From Streptomyces sp. NBC_00190 (GTDB lineage Bacteria; Actinomycetota; Actinomycetes; Streptomycetales; Streptomycetaceae), in the NCBI RefSeq assembly GCF_036203305.1, contig NZ_CP108131.1, forward strand, positions 2,294,001 to 2,358,000: a stretch of DNA of 64,000 nucleotides, in the 5' to 3' direction. The number at the start of each line of letters is the position of its first letter. The first letter of the stretch is position 1. The translations under genes and the position numbers were made by a program. Positions 1-6,940 of the stretch are shown here, piece by piece. The notes under the pieces are model-generated. The model saw nothing but the letters and a program-made list of their open reading frames with translations. It was not told the origin of the DNA and did not search any database.

Positions 1-752
1 TCAAGGACGCGGGCGTGGTCGTCATCCCGAGCATCGGCGCCCGCCGGCACGCCGAGAAGGTGGCCGCGTGGGGCGCGGACGCGGTGATCGTGCAGGGCGG
101 TGAGGGCGGCGGGCACACCGGGGACGTGGCCACGACGGTGCTGTTGCCCCAGGTCGTCGACGCCGTGGACATCCCGGTGATCGCGGCGGGCGGTTTCAGC
201 GACGGCCGCGGCCTGGTCGCGGCCCTGTCCTACGGGGCCGCGGGCATCGCCATGGGTACCCGCTTCCTGCTGACCACGGACTCCACCGTCCCGGACGCCG
301 TGAAGGCCGAGTACCTGAAGGCCACCGTCAAGGACGTCACCGTGACCACGGCCGTCGACGGCCTGCCGCACCGGATGCTGCGCACCGAGCTGGTCGACGC
401 CCTGGAGCGGGCGGGCCGCGCCCGGGCGCTGGCCAGGGCGGTGCGGCACGCGGCGGGCTTCCGCAGGATCTCCGGTCTGAGCTGGGCGCAGATGGTGCGC
501 GACGGCCTGGCGATGAAACACGGCAAGGACCTGTCCTGGAGCCAGGTCCTGCTCGCCGCGAACACCCCCATGCTCCTCAAGGCGTCCATGGTCGAGGGCC
601 GTACGGACCTCGGTGTCATGGCATCGGGCCAGGTCGCGGGGGTGATCGACGATGTCCCGTCCTGTGCGGAGCTCGTCTCCCGCGTCATGGCCGAAGCACA
701 GCAGGTACTCGCGTCACTGCACTCGCTCCGCACCCTGCCACCACCAGGGTGA
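1..752 (+). CDS. Nitronate monooxygenase / IpdC-like flavoprotein (5' truncated)
   Basis: The frame is open from base 3, so the N-terminus lies outside the window; the stop is at 750-752. The visible 249 residues carry the C-terminal half of an FMN TIM barrel, with the class I nitronate monooxygenase signature GGEGGGHTGD (the His is the usual catalytic base) and the phosphate-binding GGFSDGRG and GAAGIAMGTRF segments. By family it would oxidise nitronates. However, the same fold is used by mycobacterial IpdC, a reductase of steroid C/D-ring catabolism. Because thiolase, KstR2-like, SDR and acyl-CoA dehydrogenase genes of that pathway lie at 4.2-9.1 kb, an IpdC role is plausible but is inferred only from context. 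Confidence 0.8.
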   Translation, partial: KDAGVVVIPSIGARRHAEKVAAWGADAVIVQGGEGGGHTGDVATTVLLPQVVDAVDIPVIAAGGFSDGRGLVAALSYGAAGIAMGTRFLLTTDSTVPDAVKAEYLKATVKDVTVTTAVDGLPHRMLRTELVDALERAGRARALARAVRHAAGFRRISGLSWAQMVRDGLAMKHGKDLSWSQVLLAANTPMLLKASMVEGRTDLGVMASGQVAGVIDDVPSCAELVSRVMAEAQQVLASLHSLRTLPPPG

Positions 753-782
753 TCCCCCTTCTCCGTCACAGGAGTCGCCTCC

Positions 783-1706
783 ATGAGCCGTGCCCGAATC
801 CGCCTGGCGACCGCGGTCCTCGCCTCCGCCCTCGCCATTTTGCCCGCTTCCGCGTACGCGGCGGCGGCGCCCGGAGCCGGGGCCCGTGCCCGGCACCACC
901 ACCTCCAGGCGGAATCGATCCGTCAGATCCCCCTCAAGGGCGCCGTCAACCTCCGCGACCTCGGCGGCTACCGCACGTACACCGGCGGCCAGGTCCGCCA
1001 GGGGCTCGTCTACCGCTCCGACGCACTGAGCAAGCTGACCGACGCCGACGTCACCACCGTCTCCGGTCTCGGCCTCACGAAGGTCGTCGATTTCCGCATC
1101 CCGATGGAGCTCCAGTACGACGGCGCCGACAGGCTGCCCGTGGGGCTCGCCGCCACCTCCCGCCCGGTCAGCGACCTCGGCCTGTACGGGACCCTCGTCG
1201 GCGCGATCTCCAGCGGTGACCCCGTCAAGCAGGAGCAGATGCTCGGCGGCGGCCGCGCCGAGGCGTACATGCGCGACATCTACCGCACGTTCGTGACCAG
1301 CCCCGAGAACCGGGCGCAGTTCGCGGCGACCGTGCGGGAGATCGCGGACGGCGGCCAGGGCCCGCTCCTGTACCACTGCACGTCCGGCAAGGACCGCACC
1401 GGCTGGATGAGCTACGTACTGCTGCGGGCGCTGGCCGTCCCCGAGGACGCCGCCGGGCGCGACTACCTGGCGTCGAACACGTTCCGCGCCGCCTACGACG
1501 CCCAGGTGCGGGCCGGTCTGGGGCAGTCCGGGCGGATGCAGAACCCCGATCTGCTGATTCCGCTCCAGGAGGTCCGCCAGGACTACCTGGATTCCGCGAC
1601 GGCGCAGCTGGAGGCCGACTACGGAAGCTTCTACGGCTATCTGACGGACGGCCTCGGGCTGGACCTGCGGACGCTGGCGAAGCTCCAGAACAAGATGGTC
1701 CGCTAG
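783..1706 (+). CDS. Secreted tyrosine phosphatase (DSP/PTP, Y_phosphatase3 family)
   Basis: The 307-residue protein starts with a clear Sec signal peptide (Arg-rich n-region, Ala/Leu core, cleavage near ASAYA at about residue 27). The family N-terminal element NLRDLGGYRT follows. The catalytic P-loop HCTSGKDRTG is at about residue 198, with the nucleophilic Cys and closing Arg present. It should hydrolyse phosphotyrosine or phosphoinositide-type substrates outside the membrane. The ATG has a weak purine-rich upstream region. The gene stands alone and is followed by a perfect 18-bp hairpin shared with the convergent helicase. Confidence 0.87.
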   Translation: MSRARIRLATAVLASALAILPASAYAAAAPGAGARARHHHLQAESIRQIPLKGAVNLRDLGGYRTYTGGQVRQGLVYRSDALSKLTDADVTTVSGLGLTKVVDFRIPMELQYDGADRLPVGLAATSRPVSDLGLYGTLVGAISSGDPVKQEQMLGGGRAEAYMRDIYRTFVTSPENRAQFAATVREIADGGQGPLLYHCTSGKDRTGWMSYVLLRALAVPEDAAGRDYLASNTFRAAYDAQVRAGLGQSGRMQNPDLLIPLQEVRQDYLDSATAQLEADYGSFYGYLTDGLGLDLRTLAKLQNKMVR

Positions 1707-1714
1707 CGGACAGC

Positions 1715-1757
1715 ACGACGCCGGGCACTGCTCGCGAGAAGCAGTGCCCGGCGTCGT
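1715..1757. terminator. Bidirectional hairpin terminator
   Basis: Perfect 18-bp inverted repeat (arms 1715-1732 and 1740-1757, 7-nt loop) between two convergent genes, the phosphatase ending at 1706 and the helicase ending at 1776. It lacks a T-run, as is usual in Streptomyces. Confidence 0.85.
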
Positions 1758-1775
1758 CGTACGTCTCTGCGGGTG

Positions 1776-3449
1776 TCAGACCGCCCGGCGGCGGCCCTGG
1801 CCGCCGGAGCCGACCCGGCTGCGCGCGGAAGCCGCGGCCGCGCCACCGGAGGCGCCGCCCCCGGTACGCCGGCCCTGGCCGGCCGAGCCGGCGCCGGAGG
1901 CGCCGCCCTGGCCGCGGCGGGCCTGGCCCGACCCGGAGGCCGCGGGGGCCTGCCCGGACGCGCCGCCACCGGAGCGGCGGCCACGGCCGCCGGCCGCCGG
2001 AGCGCCGCCCGTGGCGGAGGCGGTACGGGGTCCACCGGACCGGCGGCGCGCACCGGAGCCGGAACCGGAGCCGCTGCGCTGCTTCGGCGCGGTCGGCTGC
2101 GGCACCTCCAGCACCACCGGGATGCCCGAGGGCTCCTTGGCGCCGGTCAGGCGGGACAGCTCCTCGTCGGAGGACTTGATCTGCGCGGTGCGCGGGGAGA
2201 TCCCGGCGTCCGACATCAGGCGGGTCATGTCCCGCTTCTGGTCGGGCAGCACCAGGGTGACCACGCTGCCGGACTCGCCGGCGCGGGCGGTACGGCCGCC
2301 GCGGTGCAGGTAGTCCTTGTGGTCGGTGGGCGGGTCCACGTTGACGACGAGGTCGAGGTCGTCGATGTGGATGCCGCGCGCCGCGACGTTCGTCGCCACC
2401 AGCGCGGTGACCTCGCCCGTCTTGAACCAGTCGAGGGTCCGGTTGCGCTGCGGCTGCGAGCGTCCGCCGTGCAGGCCGGAGGCGCGGACGCCGTCCGCCA
2501 GGAGCTTCTTGACCATGCGGTCGACACCGCGCTTGGTGTCCACGAACATGATCACCCGGCCGTCGCGGGCCGCTATGCGCGTCGCCACGGCCTTCTTGTC
2601 GGTCTCGTCCATGACGTACAGGACGTGGTGCTCCATCGTCGTGACGGCGCCGGCCGACGGGTCGACGGAGTGGCCGACCGGGTCGGTCAGGAACATCTTG
2701 ACGAGCTTGTCGATGTTCTTGTCCAGCGTCGCCGAGAACAGCATGGTCTGGCCGCCGGCCTCGACCTGCTTGAGCAGGGCGGTGACCTGCGGCATGAAGC
2801 CCATGTCGGTCATCTGGTCGGCCTCGTCGAGGACGGTGATCGCGACCTGCGAGAGGTCGGCGTCACCGCGGTCGATGAGGTCCTTGAGGCGGCCGGGGGT
2901 GGCGACGAGGACCTCGGCGCCACGGCGCAGGGCACCGGACTGCCGGTTGATCGACATACCGCCGACGACGGTCGCGATGCGCAGGTTGACGGCCGTGGCG
3001 TACGGGGCCAGGGCGTCGGTCACCTGCTGCGCGAGCTCACGGGTCGGTACGAGGACCAGCGCGAGCGGCTGCTTGGGCTGCGCGCGGCGGCCGGCGGTGC
3101 GGGCCAGCAGCGCCAGGCCGAAGGCCAGCGTCTTGCCGGAACCGGTGCGGCCGCGGCCGAGCAGGTCACGGCCGGCCAGCGAGTTCGGCAGCGTCGCGGC
3201 CTGGATCGGGAACGGCTCGGTGACGCCCTGGGCGGCGAGGGTCTTCAGCAGCGCCTCGGGCATGTCCATGTCCTCGAACGCGGCGACCGGCGGCAGCGCC
3301 GGGGCGATCGGCTCGGGCATGGTGAATTCCTGGGGCCTGGCAACGGGCGCGGACTTCTGCCGTCCCGCGCCAGCCTTCGGACGTCCCTGAGCCGCACCTC
3401 GACCCCGGGTGGGGCGACGGCTGGGTCGTGCGGAGCTGGAGCTGGTCAT
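1776..3449 (-). CDS. DEAD-box ATP-dependent RNA helicase
   Basis: 557 residues from the ATG at 3449, chosen because AGGAGGG lies 9-14 bases upstream. Helicase motifs are in order: Q-motif region (FPIQAATLPNSLAGRD), Walker A GRTGSGKT, PTRELAQQ, DEAD (VLDEADQM), SAT (FSATLDKN), and motif VI HRGGRTARAG. The last 100 or so residues are a low-complexity Gly/Ser/Arg/Ala tail with many RR and GG pairs, typical of RNA-binding extensions. The protein should unwind structured RNA in the cytoplasm. It lies directly downstream of a cold-shock protein gene, separated by a hairpin, which fits a role in cold-stress RNA remodelling. Confidence 0.93.
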   Translation of the reverse strand: MTSSSSARPSRRPTRGRGAAQGRPKAGAGRQKSAPVARPQEFTMPEPIAPALPPVAAFEDMDMPEALLKTLAAQGVTEPFPIQAATLPNSLAGRDLLGRGRTGSGKTLAFGLALLARTAGRRAQPKQPLALVLVPTRELAQQVTDALAPYATAVNLRIATVVGGMSINRQSGALRRGAEVLVATPGRLKDLIDRGDADLSQVAITVLDEADQMTDMGFMPQVTALLKQVEAGGQTMLFSATLDKNIDKLVKMFLTDPVGHSVDPSAGAVTTMEHHVLYVMDETDKKAVATRIAARDGRVIMFVDTKRGVDRMVKKLLADGVRASGLHGGRSQPQRNRTLDWFKTGEVTALVATNVAARGIHIDDLDLVVNVDPPTDHKDYLHRGGRTARAGESGSVVTLVLPDQKRDMTRLMSDAGISPRTAQIKSSDEELSRLTGAKEPSGIPVVLEVPQPTAPKQRSGSGSGSGARRRSGGPRTASATGGAPAAGGRGRRSGGGASGQAPAASGSGQARRGQGGASGAGSAGQGRRTGGGASGGAAAASARSRVGSGGQGRRRAV

Positions 3450-3504
3450 GCGAGAAAGCCCTCCTGAAACCGGCAGGTAAAACAAAGGTCGAAACAGCAG
3501 ACAA

Positions 3505-3538
3505 GCCGGGGCCCGCACCTCACGGTGCGGACCCCGGC
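3505..3538 (-). terminator. Hairpin terminator after the cold-shock gene
   Basis: 15-bp inverted repeat (3505-3519 / 3524-3538, 4-nt loop, one G-T pair) just past the cspA-like stop at 3551 and before the helicase start. A T-rich stretch follows in the minus direction. Partial readthrough into the helicase is possible. Confidence 0.75.
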
Positions 3539-3550
3539 AAGCTGAAATAC

Positions 3551-3757
3551 TTAGTTGGCGGGGAGGATGTTCTCCGCCTGGGGGCCCTTCTGGCCCTGCG
3601 TCACGTCGAAGGACACGCGCTGGCCCTCCTGGAGCTCACGGAAGCCAGAGGTGGCGATGTTCGAGTAGTGGGCGAAGACGTCCGGGCCGCCACCGTCCTG
3701 CTCGATGAAGCCGAAGCCCTTTTCCGAGTTGAACCACTTCACGGTGCCAAGTGCCAT
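3551..3757 (-). CDS. Cold-shock protein, CspA family
   Basis: 68 residues, the normal length for a single cold-shock domain. RNP1 (KGFGFIEQ) and RNP2-like (VFAHYSNI) nucleic-acid-binding motifs are present after the [10 protein letters not shown] start typical of actinobacterial Csp proteins. The ATG at 3757 is preceded by AGGAG at proper distance. It binds single-stranded RNA/DNA as a chaperone. The gene has a long leader of about 120 nt with a hairpin followed by a T-rich tract (see separate entry), and its own terminator. Confidence 0.95.
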   Translation of the reverse strand: MALGTVKWFNSEKGFGFIEQDGGGPDVFAHYSNIATSGFRELQEGQRVSFDVTQGQKGPQAENILPAN

Positions 3758-3890
3758 TTTAAATCTCCTGAATAGGCGGCAAAGGGCCCCATCCGGAGAT
3801 TCCGGCAAAACAATAAAAGCGCCTGAGGAACATTCCCGTCAGGCGCACATAAAGTTCATGGGTACCACAACTGCAACGAGCTCTAAGCTA
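3758..3890 (-). promoter_or_regulatory. cspA-like 5' leader with terminator-like hairpin
   Basis: Reading leftward, there is a possible -10 TAGCTT at 3890-3885. An 8-bp hairpin with arms 3846-3839 and 3826-3819 follows, then at once a run of mostly T (TTTTATTGTTTT, 3818-3807), and the Shine-Dalgarno and ATG about 60 nt further on. The hairpin plus T-tract has the shape of an intrinsic terminator placed inside the leader. It could end stray transcripts or act as a conditional leader element. The promoter call is weak; the hairpin is directly visible. Confidence 0.5.
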
Positions 3891-4252
3891 GCACACGTCT
3901 GCCGGGGAGTGTGGCCGCGTGCGTGTGACCTGCGCCCTTCGTGGTACTCGCGCGTCTGCGGGGCCGCCGGAAGCGGGCGCCCCGCCACCGAAGGAGACCT
4001 CCGCCGAGGCGGGCGCGGCGGCCGCGCGGCGCACGGCCGAGGTCTACGGGTCCGGCCGCCGCGCCGTCGCGGTCAGACGGAGCGCTTACAGCCGCTCGAT
4101 GATCGTCACGTTGACCTGGCCACCGCCCTCGCACATCGGCCCCTCCCTCACGGCCCCCTCGCACCGCTCGGCCCCGGGGGGCCTCCCCGGCTTCGCGAGC
4201 CTGCGCCGGCCTCCGGCCGGCGAGCCGCGGGGCCGCGGGGCCGCGCCACCGG
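3891..4252. other. Gene-free interval between cold-shock gene and thiolase
   Basis: No convincing gene. It contains the duplicated thiolase tail (4086-4138) and an 8-bp hairpin at 4204-4222 (3-nt loop) that probably terminates the thiolase transcript. The rest is GC-rich sequence without a recognisable start or domain. Confidence 0.6.
4086..4138 (-). repeat. Duplicated 3' end of the thiolase gene
   Basis: 53 bases match positions 4253-4305 with a single mismatch (Ala/Val codon). They encode the thiolase C-terminus MCEGGGQ(A/V)NVTIIERL and its TAA stop. The copies are 167 bp apart. The stretch is a remnant of a second thiolase gene or of a tandem duplication. No other thiolase sequence is seen between the copies. 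Confidence 0.85.
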
Positions 4253-5410
4253 TTACAGCCGCTCGATGATCGTCACGTTGGCCTGGCCACCGCCCTCGCA
4301 CATCGTCTGGAGGCCGAAGCGGCCGCCCGTGCGCTCCAGTTCGTGCAGCAGCGTCGTCATCAGCTTCACGCCCGTCGCGCCCAGCGGGTGGCCGAGCGCG
4401 ATCGCGCCGCCGTTGACGTTGACCCGCTCGGGGTCCGCTCCCGTCTCCTTCAGCCAGGCCAGCACCACCGGGGCGAACGCCTCGTTGATCTCCACCAGAT
4501 CGATGTCGGCGAGCGTCATGCCCGTCTTCTTCAGCGCGTACGCGGTGGCCGGGATCGGCGCCGACAGCATGCGGATCGGGTCCTCGCCCCGGACCGACAG
4601 GTGGTGGATGCGGGCCCGCGGCCGCAGGCCGTGTTCGCGTACCGCCCGCTCGGAGGCGATCAGCATCGCCGCGGCGCCGTCCGAGACCTGGGAGGAGACC
4701 GCCGCCGTGATGGTGCCGCCCTCCACGACCGGCCGCAGGCCGGCCATCTTCTCCAGCGACGTGTCCCTGCGGGGGCCCTCGTCCACCGTCACGTCCCCGT
4801 AAGCCACCGTCTCCCGCGCGAAACGTCCCTCGTCGATCGCGCGCAGCGCCCGCTGGTGGGACCGGAGCGCGAACTCCTCCATGTCGCGGCGCGAGATGCC
4901 CCACTTCTCGGCGATCAGCTGCGCGCCGTGGAACTGGTTCACGGGTGCGTCGCCGTACCTGGCCCGCCAGCCGGCGCTCCCCGCGTACGGGCCCTCGGTG
5001 AGGCCGAGCGGCTCCGCGGCCTGCCGTGAGGCGAAGGCGATCGGGATCATCGACATGTTCTGGGTGCCGCCGGCGACCACCAGGTCCTGGGTGCCGGAGA
5101 GCACGCCCTGTGCCGCGAAGTGCACCGCCTGCTGCGAAGACCCGCACTGGCGGTCGACGGTGACCCCGGGCACCTCCTCGGGCAGGCCGGCCGCGAGCCA
5201 TGCCGTCCTCGCGATGTCCCCCGCCTGCGGCCCCACCGTGTCGAGGCAGCCGAACACCACGTCCTCCACGGCGGCCGGGTCGACGCCGGACCGCTCGACG
5301 AGCGCCCTCAGGACGTGCGCGCCGAGGTCGGCCGGGTGGACCTCGGCCAGCCCTCCCTTGCGCCGGCCGACGGGGGTGCGGACCGCTTCGACTATGTATG
5401 CCTCGGGCAT
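4253..5410 (-). CDS. 3-ketoacyl-CoA thiolase / acetyl-CoA acetyltransferase (FadA6-like)
   Basis: 385 residues with all thiolase active-site residues. The acyl-accepting Cys89 is in DRQCGSSQQ, His341 in GHPLGATG, and the proton-transfer Cys371 in MCEGGGQ. It cleaves a 3-ketoacyl-CoA with CoA to release acetyl-CoA. It is the last gene of the leftward operon SDR-TetR-thiolase, with 20 bp to the TetR stop. In mycobacterial KstR2 regulons the same order (ipdF, kstR2, fadA6) serves degradation of steroid C/D rings, so a FadA6-like role is likely; generic fatty-acid oxidation is the alternative. The 3' end is duplicated downstream. Confidence 0.9.
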   Translation of the reverse strand: MPEAYIVEAVRTPVGRRKGGLAEVHPADLGAHVLRALVERSGVDPAAVEDVVFGCLDTVGPQAGDIARTAWLAAGLPEEVPGVTVDRQCGSSQQAVHFAAQGVLSGTQDLVVAGGTQNMSMIPIAFASRQAAEPLGLTEGPYAGSAGWRARYGDAPVNQFHGAQLIAEKWGISRRDMEEFALRSHQRALRAIDEGRFARETVAYGDVTVDEGPRRDTSLEKMAGLRPVVEGGTITAAVSSQVSDGAAAMLIASERAVREHGLRPRARIHHLSVRGEDPIRMLSAPIPATAYALKKTGMTLADIDLVEINEAFAPVVLAWLKETGADPERVNVNGGAIALGHPLGATGVKLMTTLLHELERTGGRFGLQTMCEGGGQANVTIIERL

Positions 5411-5430
5411 CGGAACTCCTCGGGTCGGGG

Positions 5431-6057
5431 TCAGGCGCGTACGGCGATCCCGTCCAGCACCATCGACAGGTACTGGCGGGCGATCTCCTCGGGGCTGTGC
5501 TGGCCGCCCGGCCGGTACCAGGACGCCGCCACCCACACCGTGTCGCGCACGAAGCGGTAGGTGAGGCGGATGTCGAGGTCGGCGCGGAAGACCTTGGCGG
5601 CGACCCCCCGCTCCAGCGTCCCGAGCCAGGCCTTCTCGAACTTCACCTGCGAGTCGGAGAGGTAGTGGAAGCGGGGCTGGGCGGAGAGGGTGCGGGATTC
5701 CTTCTGGTAGATCGCGACGGCGGCGCGGTGCCGGTCGATCTCCCGGAACGATTCGGTGACGAGGGCCTCGATGGTCTCCCTGGGGCCGAGACCGGCCGCG
5801 AGGACGGTGTCGTAGCCCTCCCACAGTTCGGTGAGGAAGGCGGAGAGGATCTCGTCGAGCATCGATTCCTTGGAATCGAAGTGGTAGTAGAGGCTGCCGG
5901 CGAGCATCCCGGCGGCGTCGGCGATCTTGCGGACGGTCGTGGCGTTGTAGCCCTGCGCGGCGAACACCTCGGCGGCGGTGTCGAGGAGTTCGCGACGCCG
6001 TTCGGGCGTGGCCGTCACCTGCGGCTTCTTCTTGGCTGTCGGCTTGTTGGTTGGCAC
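5431..6057 (-). CDS. kstR2: TetR-family repressor, KstR2-like
   Basis: 208 residues. A Lys/Thr-rich N-tail is followed by the TetR helix-turn-helix at about 20-65 (ELLDTAAEVF ... TVRKIADAAG ... GSLYYHFDSKESM), then a ligand-binding alpha domain. The HTH and the DEIL segment after it resemble KstR2, the HIP-CoA-responsive repressor. It sits between the SDR and thiolase genes as in the mycobacterial locus. A palindrome matching the KstR2 operator except at one base lies in the divergent promoter at 6892-6911. It probably represses both this operon and the acyl-CoA dehydrogenase pair. Family certain; KstR2 assignment is by inference. Confidence 0.8.
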   Translation of the reverse strand: MPTNKPTAKKKPQVTATPERRRELLDTAAEVFAAQGYNATTVRKIADAAGMLAGSLYYHFDSKESMLDEILSAFLTELWEGYDTVLAAGLGPRETIEALVTESFREIDRHRAAVAIYQKESRTLSAQPRFHYLSDSQVKFEKAWLGTLERGVAAKVFRADLDIRLTYRFVRDTVWVAASWYRPGGQHSPEEIARQYLSMVLDGIAVRA

Positions 6058-6072
6058 GCGTCCATTCTCGGC

Positions 6073-6855
6073 CTACGGGTGCTGGCTGCTGACCGACACG
6101 GTCTCGCCGGTCATGTACGACGAGTAGCCGCTGGCCAGGAAGACGATGACGTTGGCGACCTCCCAGGGCTCGGCGTAGCGGCCGAAGGCCTCGCGGGCGG
6201 TGAGTTCGGTGAGCAGGGCCTGGCTCGTGACCTTCACCAGGTGCGGGTGCATGGCCAGGCTCGGGGCGACCGCGTTGACCCGTACGCCGAACTCGGCGGC
6301 CTCCAGCGCCGCGCAGCGGGTCAGTGCCATCACCCCGGCCTTGGCGGCGGCGTAGTGGGCCTGCCCGGTCTGGGCGCGCCAGCCGACGACGGAGGCGTTG
6401 TTGACGACGACCCCGCCGGTGCCGGACGCCTTGAGCGACCGCAGCGCGGCGCGGGTGCAGCGGAAGGTGCCGTTCAGCGTGACGTCGAGGACGCGGGACC
6501 ACTGTTCGTCGGTCATGTCGACGAGGTCGCAGGTGCCGCCGAGGCCGGCGTTGTTGACGACGATGTCGAGGCCGCCGTGGGTCTGCTCGGCGAGCGCGAA
6601 GAGGGCTCCCACCTGGTCCTCGTCGGTGACGTCGCAGGGCAGGGAGGCGACGCGACCGGCCCCGAACTCTGCGGCGAGCGCCTTCTCGGTCTCCTCCAGG
6701 CGGCGGGCGTGGGCGTCGCCGATGACGATGCGGGCGCCCTCCTCCAGGAAGCGGCGGGCGGTGGCGCCGCCGATCCCGGCGCCGGCGGCGGCGGTGATGA
6801 CGGCGGTGCGGTCCTCCAGCAGGTGGTGACCGGCGGTGTACCGGGGCTCGTTCAT
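6073..6855 (-). CDS. Short-chain dehydrogenase/reductase (IpdF-like)
   Basis: 260 residues from the ATG at 6855, preceded by GAGGAG. Rossmann features are the dinucleotide-binding loop TAAAGAGIGGAT (about 21-32), NNAG (VVNNAGLGG), catalytic Ser region NNASVVGW, and Y-x-x-x-K in HYAAAKAG. The glycine loop lacks the strict TGxxxGxG form but keeps three Gly. It should oxidise or reduce a hydroxyl/keto group with NAD(P). As first gene of the operon ahead of a KstR2-like repressor it matches IpdF, the 5-hydroxy-HIP-CoA dehydrogenase. The exact substrate is inferred from context. Confidence 0.85.
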   Translation of the reverse strand: MNEPRYTAGHHLLEDRTAVITAAAGAGIGGATARRFLEEGARIVIGDAHARRLEETEKALAAEFGAGRVASLPCDVTDEDQVGALFALAEQTHGGLDIVVNNAGLGGTCDLVDMTDEQWSRVLDVTLNGTFRCTRAALRSLKASGTGGVVVNNASVVGWRAQTGQAHYAAAKAGVMALTRCAALEAAEFGVRVNAVAPSLAMHPHLVKVTSQALLTELTAREAFGRYAEPWEVANVIVFLASGYSSYMTGETVSVSSQHP

Positions 6856-6891
6856 GCGAACTCCTCGACGCTGCTCATGGTCGTACGTTAA

Positions 6892-6911
6892 CCTACCAAA
6901 CACTTGTTAGG
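6892..6911. promoter_or_regulatory. KstR2-type operator in divergent promoter
   Basis: A 20-bp imperfect palindrome of the form CCTAnCAA-N4-TTGnTAGG. Its core ACCAAACACTTGTT (6895-6908) differs at one position from the published KstR2 motif AnCAAGnnCTTGnT. It lies 37-56 bp upstream of the SDR start and 30 bp upstream of the acyl-CoA dehydrogenase start, where one dimer could control both directions. Confidence 0.7.
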
Positions 6912-6940
6912 GAAGTTGTCGCGGAGGGGGCGAGCACCTG

